From Pelecanus crispus (lineage: Eukaryota; Chordata; Aves; Pelecaniformes; Pelecanidae): a DNA stretch of 64,000 nt. Shown here in pieces: positions 12,194 through 24,930 of the stretch (positions within the stretch are counted from its first letter, which is position 1; each line of letters opens with the position of its first letter). The notes under the pieces were generated by a model, which worked only from the letters and a program-made list of their open reading frames with translations, was not told the origin of the DNA and made no database searches. The position numbers were made by a program, and so were the translations under genes. The stretch is taken from the NCBI RefSeq assembly GCF_030463565.1, contig NC_134653.1, positions 34,719,150-34,783,149 of the forward strand, read 5' to 3'.

Positions 12194-12261
12194 ATGAGGC
12201 TGCTGGTGCTGGCCTGCCTCCGGGCGCAGACCGGCAACGCGACCACGGCGGCCAGGATACG
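12194..12261 (+). CDS. GLT1D1: GLT1D1 exon 1 (residues 1-22 plus 2 nt)
   Basis: Encodes MRLLVLACLR followed by AQTGNATTAARI, almost identical to the vertebrate N-terminus. This is the first beta strand and glycine loop of the GT-B N-domain, which can also look like a short signal peptide. The start codon has G at -3. The donor is CG|GTAAGC and the codon for R23 is split 2+1. It lies at the centre of the CpG island. Confidence 0.93.
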
Positions 12262-12760
12262 GTAAGCGCCCCGCCGCCGCGCCATGCCAGGGGAGCGGGG
12301 AGCCCCCGCCGCCCAGCCCGCCGCCCCCCTCTCGGGGTCCCGGCCGCCGCCGCTGCCTGCGCTCCCCGCTCATGGGCGGGGCGGCGGGGCCGGCGCCCCC
12401 TCCCTTCGCGCTGAGGCCTCCGCGGCGGGCGGAGGGGGCTCGGCGCTGGCGCTGGGGCAGGGGGCGGGGGGGCCGTCCGCCATTCGCCGCCCGCGCCGGC
12501 GCACGGAGGCGGTGTCCGCTCCCCGCTCCTCTCCCGCCGCGGCCGCCGGGCGCCGGGGGCGTGTGAGGGGGCCGGGGCCGGGCGCCCAGGCAGGCCCTGT
12601 CCGGCAGCGCCGGGGGATCTGCCGCTGGCCGGGGAGCCGGGGGGCTGCGGGGCCGGGCCCGTCCCCGGGGGGTCGCCCCCGCTGCGGCTTTGCTGTCCGG
12701 GCAGCGTGTGCCCCTGCGCCCGGGCTGCTGGGGAGTGAGGGAGAGGGGAGCCGCGGGCTT

Positions 12761-13235
12761 ATAGAGTCGTAGAATCACAGAATCGGTTAGGTTGGAAAAG
12801 CCCTTTAAGATCATCCAGTCCAACCATTAACCTACACTACCAAGTCCACTCTAAACCAATCAAGGGCAGACTAGGCTAAACCATGTCCCAAAGTGCCACC
12901 TCTGCCCGTTTTTTGAACACCTCCAGGGATGGGGACTCCCCCACCTCTCTGGGCAGCCTGTTCCAATGCTTGATCACCCTTTCCGTGAAGAAATTTTTCC
13001 TAATATCCAACCTAAACCTCCCCTGGCGCAGCTTGAGCCCATTTCCTCTTGTCCTATCGCTAACTACTTGGGAGAAGAGCCCAACCCCCCCTCCCTGCCC
13101 CCTCCTGCCAGGAGCTGCAGAGCGATCAGGTCTCCCCTCAGCCTCCTCTTCTCCAGGCTGAACACCCCCAGCTCCCTCAGCCGCTCCCCATCAGCCCTGT
13201 GCTCCAGACCCTTCACCAGCTTCGTTGTCCTTCTT
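12761..13235 (-). repeat. CR1 LINE 3' end, antisense, 475 bp
   Basis: Starts with ATAGAGTCGTAGAATCACAG and AGGTTGGAAAAGCCCTTTAA, then GATCATCCAGTCCAACC, CACCTCTCTGGGCAGCCTGT, TCCTAATATCCAACCTAAAC and CTTCTCCAGGCTGAACACCC. All are diagnostic for avian CR1 read antisense. It stops after TTCGTTGTCCTTCTT, a 5' truncation, and abuts a C/A homopolymer tract (13246-13265). Confidence 0.95.
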
Positions 13236-13360
13236 TTCGGGGTTCCCCCCCCCAAAAAAAAAAACCCAAACCAAACCAAAGGCCTTTCTGCCCAGGGCAG
13301 TTTGCTGGCAGAGGGGCCGTTCGCCCTCGCAGGGTGGCCTGGGCTCAGCAGGCAAGAGAT

Positions 13361-13436
13361 CATAGAATAGAATAGAATCATCAAATCGTTTAGGTTGGAA
13401 AAGACCTTTAAGATCATCCAGTCCAACCATTAACCA
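13361..13436 (-). repeat. Short CR1 3' terminus, antisense
   Basis: CATAGAATAGAATAGAATCA followed by TTTAGGTTGGAAAAGACCTT and GATCATCCAGTCCAACCATT. Only the last ~75 bp of a CR1 is present, 125 bp from the preceding copy and in the same orientation. Confidence 0.93.
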
Positions 13437-15367
13437 GATGTCCCCTCACCAGCCGCCCCACAGAGCCCTTGCGCAACCGGTGCTGGTCAGCGGTGCAGCG
13501 CGTTTCCTACGGGCTTCCCGCTCCGCGAAATACCCGGAATAAGGTGAGAAGCCCATGTGAAAAGCAGCAGGCTCCGGGAGCTCTGAAGTAAGGGTCTGTA
13601 TGGGAGCCGTCCTAGAGCAGCAGTTGTGCGAGAGCTGCTCCAGTCAGCGCCCGTGCTGCGGGGATTCAACATGCAGCTCTCACGGGGATTGCGGACGTGA
13701 ATCTGTGTGCTTTGAAATTGTTTGGGCTAACAGAACTGCATAAATAGCCTTACTGTCCCCACTTAACTTTGTCTGTGCTGTGGAAAAAGGATGTGGCTGA
13801 CAGCATTTCTGAGGGCTTTGCTGTGCGTGTGAGCTTTGGTTAAAAAAAAAGAAAAAAAAAAAGTCACCATAAAAATGCAACAATTTCTGAATGGTTTTGT
13901 CCTCTTGAGGCCCGAAATAAGGACTTGATTGCTTCTTACCTGTCAAAGAGTCATCCACAGTTTAGTTGTTTTTCTTAGGATGAATCTCTTAGGATAGCCG
14001 ACCGCTATTACAAGTTTTCCCTGGCCTTGATCTGCGTATTATCACGCTTTCAATGTTATGCACAGAAATAGTCCTCTGACACTGGTCAGTTTTTCGCGCT
14101 AGTTGTGTCATGCCAAGTTCGGTCTTAGATTTGTGCGGGGCTGCTGTATCGTGTAAGATAGCGGTAGAACGTACCTCATGCCAGTCACCCAGGCGTTGAC
14201 GATAGAAAGCAAATGGAGCGTAAAGACCAGAGAAAGCTGAAGCTTTCTGTATTTTAAAACGATAATTGTTAATAAAATGTTGAGATGAAATAAACATGTT
14301 CTTATGTTTGTAAGACACATTTTTATACCTGTGCATGTCAGCACAGAGTTTATTCATGGTGGTTTGTATCGCGTTCTGCATTTCCTTTCCTCTCTGGCCT
14401 TTTGCTCTCATCGGATGATACAAAACCAGTTAATCTTGGGGACATCAGTGCTCATTCTTCCTCCATAAGATTATTTCTTCTGCCTTTACAAATTGAATAT
14501 TCGCTTACCTTCATCTTCCACTTCAACTTTGAGGAAAGTCAGGCAAACATTTAGACTGTGGAGCCATTCAGAGGTAATCTAGCGGAGAGCAGGTTTTGCA
14601 CTATTTCTAGTTAAACTAAGCCTGAATAAGCCAGACAAATGTCCACATAATATTTCAAATTGTCTTTTAATCACACTGAGACTGATGGTGATCGTGTGAG
14701 CACACTGCATCGAGACGCAGTGGTTTAGCAAGGTGCCTTTGCGTGAGTCACGGTAACCAGCAATTGCGGTTAGCCTTCTCCACCCGTGACTTGTGCATGG
14801 TGGCCTAAGATAATGTGTTTTAGCGTGAAAGAGGGCATAGACTCGGTGAGATGCAACAGCTCAGTTGACAGAGGGTTTTAACGTATTACCATGTTAATGC
14901 AATCATTTGCAGCTGTGTGAACGTATCTGCAGGGATCTGCGTAGAGAACACCAACTCGCTTTAGCATCCTGGTGCTTTACAGGCATACCTTCTACAAAGT
15001 GGAAGCTGCTTTCTCGTGCGCATAGAGCTTCAAACAGAAAGAAAATAACGAGCGAAAGGTCAATTTAATTCACCTTCACAATGAAGGTGGAATAAGGATT
15101 CTAACAGAAATAGTGTTTGAGAGTCAGTAACTTATGTCATGTTCAGTTGCTGTCTTATCACCTACCATAAATGTTATTTATAGTAATAATATAAATGAGC
15201 CCGTTCAGCGAAAAAAAAAAGTCTGATCAGGAAAAAAGGAAGACTATTAGCTAGCAATTAAATCCATCTTCCTGACTAAAAGTCTAGTCAAGTAACAGCT
15301 ATCGCTAAAACCATCCTACGCAGATACTTCCATCTAATACTGGTTTTCTTAAGACTTTATGCCATTT

Positions 15368-15612
15368 AAAAAAAAAAAAAATCTACATGTTTGGGCTCAG
15401 TGACTGTGGCAGTGGAAGTGACTGCTCAGCTTTGAGTTGTGCTCTATAGATTTAACAGTAGTTGACACATAGCTGCTTTACAGAATAGACAGCCTAGGGA
15501 AAGAGATAATATTTCTGGATAAACCCTATTTTGTGCCTTTCAGGAAGTGTCAGTGTATCTACCTACCACCACCGTTCTGGAAATCAAAAAAAAAAAAAAT
15601 CTACATGTATGG
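15368..15612. repeat. Inserted duplicate of a 180-bp segment, flanked by 27-bp direct repeats
   Basis: The core 15408-15587 matches 17179-17358 over 180 bp without gaps (I count 5 mismatches). The core is bracketed by 14 A followed by TCTACATGT[T/A]TGG at 15368-15394 and 15586-15612. This looks like a target-site duplication with an A-rich junction. The 13 bases 15395-15407 match neither the other copy's flank nor the direct repeat. Confidence 0.8.
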
Positions 15613-17178
15613 CTAAACGCTTGGGCATGTCACTTCTCACACTAATCTGCCATACCTGAGGTTAAGTGCATATGGTAACCTTTGTAGCATATGTGCTAAT
15701 ACACAGAAAATATATATTCCAATTAATATTTGGCTTCAGTTGTGTCTGCATACACGCTTATGAATTTATTTGTTCAATCTTTTTTTTATATTGTACTCTG
15801 GCAACTTTTGGTTAAGTATAAATGAAACAATGAAGTTGTCTCTAGGTTGGACACTTGCCAGCATAGATTAATTTTATGGCTTAATATGACTGGGTATACT
15901 ATGTTTATGATATTATGGCTCTTCCTATAACTGCTTCATCTTTTCATAAATACGATATTCATTTCCTGAGTTTAAAGTAACTGGTGACAAAGATACCAGA
16001 ATCTAATTTGGCTAGAAATCAGCTTGCTAAAACAAGCCATATAATGAATGCGCTGTGGGCTTTATTCACATTGGTGTGCATAATCTTTAATCACCTTAAA
16101 AAATATGAGCAATGAGTAGAGAATAAAACACTAAGCGAAAGTCTTTGGTTAGGCTGCCATTCTTCAGCCTTAGAAAGGAGATCAAAGAGGGTGTTAGGAA
16201 AGAAAATGAATGCATCTTTTCTGCCCCTTGAAATGTTCTGTTCATCTTTTATTACTTGGTAGTAAGGAGCAATAGAAATCTTGAATTAATTGGTTAATTA
16301 GAAAGATTTAGAGGAAGTATTTTGTCAATATGTAAATATCTTTTGGAGAGGGAGAGATTGCTTCAGTTCTCATTTGAAATGGGACGGTTGAGATAGCCGT
16401 TCTGTAAATCTCCAGGTAATCAACTGCAAGAGAATTAAACCCACAAATTCAATAATGCTTATCATTCCTCTTTACAATTATTTTTCAGCTTAGACATTTA
16501 TTGGAGTAATTCTGAGCCCCAGCTTTTCTTCTGTTTAGTCTTACCCTGTCTGCTACCATTAAAATCACACAGAAGAGCAGCACTCGTACGGCAGAAGATC
16601 CTCTTCTCTTCGTGGTAGATCACAGGAGGTCTTGCACCCACCTACGTCTGTTTGCACAGGTGCTGGCAAATTCCTGCTGCTGTTTGCGTGGCCATTCCCA
16701 GAGCAGGACAGCTGCATGGCAGGCGTACATCCTCCACCTTTGGAACTGAGATGCAGTCATTCACATGGCCTGCACTTGATGTATGCTGCATCCCAAAATG
16801 TTTCACGTTGCTAGACCTATTTATAAGGCAAGATTAAACTTTGCAAAGTTATTTTGTCCTTCCAAAGGACAGTTATTGACTTCAGCACATAGAAACAGAA
16901 GGATTCTCTCCGCGTTTTCACTCCCATTTTTAATTTCTGTTCTTATTTGCGGTGGATTTTATTCGTACTTCATTCGGGCCAACACAATTTGTCTGTGTTG
17001 TTTAAAGGAGAAGTTTGAGAGAGAAATAAAATGAAGAATACTTTGCTTTAACAAGTATGAAAAAAATTAAGATAATTTACAAAGAAAACAGAGAAGATCA
17101 AGCAGGGTTTCAACTCTTGTAATTCGATCAGCTTCAGTGGGAATTGCAAGTATTCAGCTCTGGCCGAGTTTCAGAAAA

Positions 17179-17358
17179 GGCACTGGAAGTGACTGCTCAG
17201 CTTTGAGTTGTGCTGTATAGATTTAACAGTAGTTGACGCATAGCTGCTTTACAGAATAGACAGCCTAGGGAAAGAGATAATATTTCTGGATAAACCCTAT
17301 TTTGTGCCTTTCAGGAAGTGTCAGTGTATCTACCTATCACCACCGTTTTGGAAATCAA
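17179..17358. repeat. Second (probable source) copy of the 180-bp duplication
   Basis: Matches 15408-15587 without indels, in the same orientation and 1.77 kb downstream. It lacks the flanking direct repeats and the A-run, so it is the more likely parent. It does not resemble a named repeat that I know. Confidence 0.8.
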
Positions 17359-19494
17359 GCATTCTTTGTCTGCAAGTAATTCCATTGAAATAGCAGTTGA
17401 AAATTAGAACGTAAATGTTTTTGAGAGGAAGACATCACAGAAAATAAAGCAAGTTTCAAAACTATACTACTTTAGAGGTAACCATACTTTTAACTCACTT
17501 GTGTCTTAGCTTCAGCCATGCTGTGTTTGGAACTATTAAACTATTTCTGTATATGAAGGCCTGTGAACTGCAGATCCAGGTGAAGGCGGGAAGACTGCTA
17601 GCCGGGATAAGTGAGAAGTAGCAATCAATAATGTAGGAAATAAAAAACTGAAACATTGTAAAACATCATCTGGAATTTCATAGTTGTGTTAGAGAAAAAG
17701 GTTTTTCCATAGAAATCTTTAATAAAGTGAAAACGTGTCAGAAAAGGGTTGTACCTTTTAGCAGTATCTCTCTGCATATAGTTTAGATCCAGAGGAGACA
17801 CTTAGAAGTTTCATGTGTAAGCCTCATGATTTCCCAAGAGTGTAAAAAATATAACAAAAAAGATGAATTCCTGGAAGACTAAAATCAGTGGGGCTGGGAA
17901 ATAGTGTGTATAAATATCACAGTGTAAGCAGTGACTAATATAATGTACTCTGAGAAATGATCTTTCAAACTTACTGAATGACTGAAGTTTTCCCTGTTTG
18001 GTTACTTCCTAGCAAAACACCCAAAATCTGGAATCCGACAGCCAAACTCCATTTTAGAAATATTATTCTCCCCAGGTAGTGGCGTTGGCTTCCATGAGAG
18101 TTTTGGTAGAAGGGCAAGATAAGGCAGAGCAAAGCAAATCCTGGATCCGAGCAATGATTACTGGTTGTTAAGACACTTACTTGGAAATTTATCTACCATG
18201 TACAAAACCGTGATAGAGAGAAAATGTAGCCTTGAGATTTAGCATTTTCAGTGTTGTCTTAGATTCACAGACAGCAGCAGCCGTGCTCATTTTTATTTTT
18301 CATTCAGAAAGTATTTGTTTGTGAAATGGCAAAATAATGTGAATACACAGTTGCCAGGAGGAGAAAATATATGGGTAATGTATCTTTTCTGTCTTGGCTT
18401 GATTCAGGGACATCTGTGACTTCATAGACAGATCGGCCTTCAAAAAAAACCTCCTGCAATAGCTTTGCAGCACCCTCTTATCATGTTCCTTGATAACAGC
18501 ATATGTGTGAAAATCATAGTCGGCTTTTTTTTTGGTTATAAAGATGAAAAGTCATTTAGAAAATATGAAAATACCACTGTAAATTTCAATACTTAAATAC
18601 TACCCAATAACTCTGCTTCTACGCACATATATTTCCATATATGCATAATCTGCAGCCTGTGACTAATCATATTGAACTCAATGGTATGGTTATGGGAGTA
18701 AGGCCTCTTTACATCTGGGAATTCAAAGTATTCTGGGAATAATTTGATAATTTTTCCTTCTTAAGCTGTATGCACATTTTTTTACATGCTCCTGAGTCAT
18801 TATGTGTAGAAAAAAAATTGAAGAAATAGAGGTAATCCACAATTGCCGAGCCTTGGAACACTTGAGGGAGTCCCCCTCTATTTACTGCAGAAACAGCTGT
18901 CACTCAGCTGTGAGATTTGGAGCTGTGGAAACTGTGGAGGAAAGGAAAAGTATTCATTCCTAGTACATTAAAAAAAAAAAAAAAGATGCTTTAGATCGAA
19001 ATTCCTAGCTAAGTTTCTTGATTCCTGATGTCCTGAGAGAGTTATTTTCAAATTAATTGTAATATGCAAACATATTGCTTGTACATGATAGTGATTTATG
19101 GTAATTGGAATACTGATGGGAAAAAAATCCTTTAGACTATTTAATGAGCACCTGTGAAATTATGGAATGCATGCACGAGCATCCCTAGTATTTGCCCGAG
19201 AGATTTTCTTTCCACAGCTGCAAGATTTGGGCATCATTATTTAGATATAAATTGAGAACCTCTTTCAAAAGGCAAGCAGGTACTTGGTACAAGTTCATGG
19301 GACAACTGATGTAAATAATTGCTCAGCAGTGTAAATAAGGAGCTTACAATCTGGCTGTATTTTATTATTTATTAGTACTTATTATAATTTATTGGTCTTG
19401 TTTCAAACAGTGACGTTAAAAGTAAAATGAGTTTCTTTTTAGAATAAGGAAGAAATACAGCACCATATGTTGTGCCAATGGAGCTCTGTCTGAT

Positions 19495-19690
19495 ATAGTG
19501 CTAATACATTCCTTCCAAGGCCTCAAGACATTTTACAACATTTTTAGCACCAATTTTGCAGTAACGACTAACTTCTGCAGGACAGAAAATTACATTCCTT
19601 GGGAGGATATGAAATGATCAGGAAAGGAAAGAGCCGACATTATCCAAGAAGCTATTGAGTTAGCAGGATTTTAACACCAGAACAATTAAT
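19495..19690. repeat. Possible ancient amniote SINE-type fragment
   Basis: TTCCAAGGCCTCAAGACATT followed by TTACAACATTTTTAG, and later TATCCAAGAAGCTATTGAGT with AGCAGGATTTTAACACCAG, is reminiscent of an old repeat with 'CTCAAAGCACTTTACAA' and 'GCCCAAGGTCA...AGCCAGGAATTGAACCCAG'. Strongly decayed and uncertain. Confidence 0.3.
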
Positions 19691-20720
19691 AAGCTATGAG
19701 AAATAAATCAACTGGAACAATATGTAATAAGCAGAAAGCATTCTTGTGGTCTTTTTGTAATATTGAAAATTGAAACACGACATGTCAGCAGATACAGTGT
19801 GCTAGTTTCTGTCAAAACGTGGATTTTTCTCCTGTATTTTCTCCTGGTTTTTGGCTGATGTAATTGGAAAGATTGGTAACTGATTCTGGTTTTGGTGGGG
19901 GAAATTATGAGCCTAGTGTATGAAAGAAAAGACTAAAACAAAGCTCACTGAAATGCCTAAAGTAAAGCTCCCGGTAGTCAATCAGTTTCTTGACTTCAGC
20001 AGTCTTTTAATCAATGTTGTAATATGAGGAACCACTGTGTATAAAGATGAATGGGTAAGCTGACGCTAGAATTGGTGGGTTTTGTTGTTTGGGTTTTTTT
20101 TTTTTTCTTTTTAGCAATTGAGATTTTAAAAAAAGACTGTGAAAGTATTTGTGTAATTACTTCTGTGTAGTTTTTTTCTCATACTTCCATTATCCTGTGC
20201 CTGTTTTACAAACGGGTAACTAAGACAAGAAGCAATCAAACCCACAATCAAACAGAAAAGGAATACAGTTTCAACTCTCCACTTCTATTTATGTATTCTT
20301 TTTTTGCCTGTTCTGTATTTTTAATAGCATTGATTAGCTGGACATATTTGTGTTTTCTTCACTTGGTGGCCTTTCTCCAGAACAAGGATCTGAGAATCTC
20401 TAAGACCAAGGTCTAACACGCTCCATTCAAAAGGAAAGGAGTCTTCTCAGCATATTAAGCTGAAGCTCAATCAGGAAAGATCCCGATCATACTTCACTTC
20501 TGCTGATTTCCAAAGGTGGTGTTGATACAATTTTCCAGGAAAAAAAAAAAACCCTTGTAAATAGCTCCATGGTTGCTTGAACAAAATTAGCATAAAGGTG
20601 AATGTTGGAGCAAAAATTATTCAGGAAAAACATTTTGATTAAGCTTATTTAATATACTGGCATGCCTACAACATTAATAGTATCTTTTTTATTCTTTTTC
20701 TATTTGTTCCCATAACAAAG

Positions 20721-20869
20721 GAATCATCTACATGCTGCGGGTCATATCTGTGTTCTTAAAGATGCTTTCATGTATGAAAGTCCAGCTGAAATAGCACATC
20801 TAACCTCCACAGAGAAGTTTGATGCAGCCCTGGCCATTCATCTTTATAAAGGAGGCAGACTTCTGCAAG
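20721..20869 (+). CDS. GLT1D1: GLT1D1 exon 2 (residues 23-72)
   Basis: Encodes [16 protein letters not shown], then [13 protein letters not shown] and [17 protein letters not shown], colinear with the vertebrate protein. This is the second half of the N-terminal Rossmann-like domain. Acceptor AAAG|G, donor CAAG|GTAATC. Enters with one base completing R23 and leaves one base of G73. Confidence 0.95.
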
Positions 20870-23800
20870 GTAATCCTTTTTCTATTTTGCAATAAAGATA
20901 CCTCTTAAACAGGTACTGAAAGAGAAGAGAATGAATACAAACAGTTATAACTGGCTATAAATGTATGAACCCATATGTAATGTAGTTACTCTGTTTATCC
21001 ACTTCAACAAATGCTGAACATCTTTCTTTGTGGGAGATCTGATCCAGAGAGGAGAGAACTAAATAAATGTGCTTTTAAAGCACATAGTGCATTCATAATT
21101 AAGTTCTTTAACTACATTAAGATAAGAGCATTATATTAACAATGAGATACTTTCAGCAAGTGTGTTCTTTCAGAAGACAATGACTTGGCTAAGTATAGGC
21201 TGAGCTCAAATAGAAGAAAGCAGAGAGGCTAATTTGGTATTTCTGCTCAAAAATGAGTCAGGGTTTTTTGGACATGAAATAACTTTGCGATGTCGTTCAT
21301 GCTGGCTATACTGTAGGAGACAGCATGTTACCAGACAAATAATAAAATTTTCTGTTGTATCTAGCCATGTAGAACAAAACTTAGCCTGCCATTAATGATA
21401 CACTAGAAGCACTGGCTTTCAAAATTACAGACACTGTCACCTACTGAAACTGCAAGTGTGTATCCATTTTTGAGATCACATTCGTATTGTACAAATCTTT
21501 TCACTTGGACAAAGGTACATAATTTGATACTTGCATTGGATCTCAGTGTAAGTTGTTGTGCTAGTTTTCAGGCTTCAGAAATCCCCCCACAATTTCTGCT
21601 GGTGGGTTTTCAGAAAGCCTGAATTATTATGTCTGGCATGCTTGTGTATCTTTTGCTACAACGGGGCTCTGATTTCAGTAGGGATCCTAGAATACAAATA
21701 AAAAAATAATTCTGTAAGATGAGCTCTGCTAACATAAGTATTAAGACTTGTCTCGTTGGAATATAGAGGTGATTGTTTTTGTGACAAGACCTAGAATTGT
21801 TTTGGAGGAGGCTTATGGAAGGTCTTAGAACTATCTCTCTTTTTGCTAAGGAACAAAAAAACAAGGTTGGGTTTTAAATGTTTACTGTAAAACTTTATTG
21901 CAGTTTTGACTTGCATAGCATTACCCGAATGCTGTTGCTATTAGCTTTTCAAAATCCCAAGTGACCTACAAAGCCTGATACTTGAATGATTTACAAAAGC
22001 TCAGTAATTTAAATAAGTCAGAGTCACGCTGTTCCAAAAAGCATCTGCAATAACTGAAAGAAAAATAAAACAGAAATCTGTGAAAAGCAAGGCAGTAAGT
22101 AGTATGATTGCTGGGATGATCCTGGTCAAAGTGTAAAAGTTATTGTAGACTTCTTGAAAGAAAAAAGTGAGTCAGGACATTCCTGATTCTTCTAACATTT
22201 AATCTTTCCATACCCTGTATTAAGAAATACCTTAAAGAAGTTTGGTGATTACAGTAATACTACCATTACTACCATGCTACCAGTCTTTTTGGCCTCATCC
22301 TGGAAACTTTGTTTACACGATTGGGGATGTATGATCAACACATGTAATAGATGACATAAGAATTATTTACTTTTTTATTTATTAGAAAGGCAATGTATGT
22401 TTTATATTGGATTACAGAAAGTCTGTTGAAGATTAGTGCTGTGGTGCTTTGATAGCCCACATTAATTCTCTTTACCTGCAAACATTAGTGTACAATATCT
22501 AAAAATGTCAGGGAAAGTCTTTTAAGTAGCCAGAATGGCAATTAGTCTTCCATCCTTTTTGTTTGTTCTTTCATTTAGTAAAGAGAAAATTAGCAATGCT
22601 AATAAATCCTCATCTTCCAGCTCACTTAATTTTCAAATATAAATTTGAAACATATAGTATGTTTTCTATCTTTGTCAACATATTTATTTTGTTCCTCATT
22701 TGCTTTAAGATTTCCTTATTTGCTTGTTTTTAATCATAAATTTTAATTATAAGAGTTCACTGAATTTAACCTATCATTTCCCCCCCCACCCCCTAAGACA
22801 CTGTGGTAGCTATGGAAAGTGTCACCAGTAGTTTTCACAGCCATGAACGTTCAAGGTCAGTTATATTATCTCTCAAAAGGAACAACCTCCATCAACACAG
22901 TAACTTCTAGTGCCCTGCTTGTTGGTCCAGTGCTGAGGACAGTGTTGTCTACTGAGTCTTTCATCCCTCTCCATCCGATAGCAAGAGGGGAAAAACAAAG
23001 CATATTTTCTGCCTTTCTTGATACACAGTGTATAGTGGCAATACAGCCTAACTGCTTATTCTTGTTCACAGTCAGAAGGAAACCTTGGCTTCATCTGTTA
23101 CAGCTAACAAATCTGCAAAACCCACAAAATCAGTCACCTTAATGACAGGTTTTGTAGACTGTCTTACTGGAGACTGTTTCTTTTGCAAAACTGCAGTCCC
23201 ATTTGGAATTTAAAACTATGTTCTGCATGTAGTAATTAGCCACCATGAGGTTGTTATTTGTTAGCTTAATGTGGTGTAAAACTGACCACTTAATCTGTTT
23301 CAGTGCTGAAACAATCAATGGTAAACATTATTGTCTGCTATCTTGATCAGTTTATGGAGAGAACCTGACTCCAAGTAAAGTAATACTATTAGAAAGGAAT
23401 ATTGCAGCACTATTGGCTTTTGTATTTTCATCTAAGCAGGCTTTGGCCTCCTCCATGCAAGTCTGGCTCCTGTTAGCATAGAAGTGCTACACTGCCTGTT
23501 TTGGTGGCTTTACCCTTAGGCAAATATGAGTTTATTCTGATGCCGTTTATCAAAACTAGGTTTTTACCAACGTGCAGACACCACTAGGATATATATGATT
23601 TTGTTGATACTCTAAAATTTGAATGTTGATAAGGTCTTGTGCACTTACTGTCCCACAACCAACATGCCTTCCTCTGCTTTTACTGTTCTGAGCACTCTAA
23701 GGCATCCTAAAACAACTTTCATAACTTGGGTGATCATAGACGGTCTTGGAACAACCAATTATAAACACAGATCCATCTTTTGGGATGGAATTAGGCAAAA

Positions 23801-24368
23801 CAATGGTTTACTGCCTTATTTAATTTGGTGACCTTTTCCAGTGGTGTGGCTCCATCTACATTTTTTGTAGCAGTAAAATCGGCTTCAGAAGTCAATATTT
23901 AAAAAACCAACCAATATTTAAAAGACCAACTTTGCAGGATGGTCACCCAAACCACCGTATTGGAATGCTTGAGGGGGCAGTGAACGAGTGGCTGAGGCTA
24001 GATACCTGGGACCAAACTTTACAATACTCCATCTCATTAAAATGTGAATAACATTTAAAATATATATGCTGTTTGGTGGGCTGCCAAGTGTAGAAACTAA
24101 TTGATTGTTTTTACTAAACGTGGAAAAGGCAACGAAAATCTCATAACTACACACAACGGACTGACATGCTGTGAAAGTGCATAGTTATTGTATGGGGTTT
24201 TTCAGTGCCAAAACCATAAAAATTTAAGTTTCTTCAGGTTTCTTTTTCAAAGGCTTTTGCTTACAGATGTGATACAGTATTAGCAATATACTTTTCACTC
24301 TTAATGTCCCCTTCTAGTCATTACCTGGACATGTTGGTCAACTTCTCATCATAGCCATTGCTTTGCAG
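20870..24368 (+). other. GLT1D1: GLT1D1 intron 2
   Basis: A 3.5-kb AT-rich intron. A 107-codon ORF at 22819-23142 has no recognisable domain. A C-rich run lies just before it (22781-22794). I see no named repeat. Confidence 0.88.
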
Positions 24369-24474
24369 GTAGCAGAATTCCTTTTGGAATCATCTTTGGT
24401 GGGACAGATGTAAATGAAGATATCAAATGTGAAGAGAAACATCGGGTAATGGGAGCAGTGCTAGGAGAAGCCAG
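24369..24474 (+). CDS. GLT1D1: GLT1D1 exon 3 (residues 73-107)
   Basis: Encodes [18 protein letters not shown] and then [14 protein letters not shown]. The FGGTDVNED block (82-90) is the most conserved loop of this family's N-domain. Acceptor TTTGCAG, donor CCAG|GTAAAA. Phase 1 in, phase 2 out. Confidence 0.95.
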
Positions 24475-24930
24475 GTAAAAGCATGTGTGGAAGGTTTATG
24501 ACAGGAAATTGCTTTTTTTGTAATGGCAGATCTTTTAGGAGCTGTTCCATAAATGCTTGGAATCACTGGGAGATGTGTAGGCCAGCGGACAAAGGATAGA
24601 CTGCTTGAAATCCCTGTGATCTCTACATATTATTTTATGATTCAGTGATGGAAGTAGAACAGTTTCTTCATAAAATGTAGTCTGTATGCCATCTATTCAT
24701 TTTATATTTGCTCTGTTACAGTTGTTTCGTCGTATTTATCCATGTAAAAGTTGGCAGAGGTAGTGCTGAAACTTGGTCTTGGGCTCTAAATTTTCAAAAA
24801 TACTCAAGTCCCATTAAAAGCTAATGAAATCTGTGCTCTTGCTAACTAATCCTGTACTTTGTCTGCTGAATCATAACTGTTTTCTAGAATAATAGAACTA
24901 TGCATGTGATGAGGATATAAAATTCTAAGG

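Larger units (their letters stand above)
11700..12760. promoter_or_regulatory. GLT1D1: CpG island / TATA-less promoter of GLT1D1
   Basis: About 1 kb of very GC-rich, CpG-dense sequence surrounds GLT1D1 exon 1, with several GC-box-like GGGCGGGG runs and no TATA box. Long ORFs on both strands here are a consequence of the base composition. The island ends abruptly at a CR1 insertion at 12761. Confidence 0.8.
12262..20720 (+). other. GLT1D1: GLT1D1 intron 1
   Basis: An 8.5-kb intron. Contents seen: the rest of the CpG island, two CR1 3' ends (12761-13436), a duplicated 180-bp segment in two copies (15408-15587 and 17179-17358), several poly-A runs, and a possible old SINE at 19495-19690. No further coding sequence is recognised. 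Confidence 0.9.

Noticed and set aside
11888..12823. 311-codon minus-strand ORF over the GLT1D1 CpG island
   Set aside because: Composition is dominated by Pro, Arg, Gly and Ala from extreme GC content. It overlaps the real exon 1 and runs into a CR1. No domain is recognisable.
12883..13430. Several 80-130-codon ORFs after GLT1D1 exon 1
   Set aside because: They lie in CR1 3' regions and the adjoining C/A tract, so they are repeat-derived.
22819..23142. 107-codon plus-strand ORF in GLT1D1 intron 2
   Set aside because: No recognisable domain; the length is within what chance gives in 50 kb of intron.
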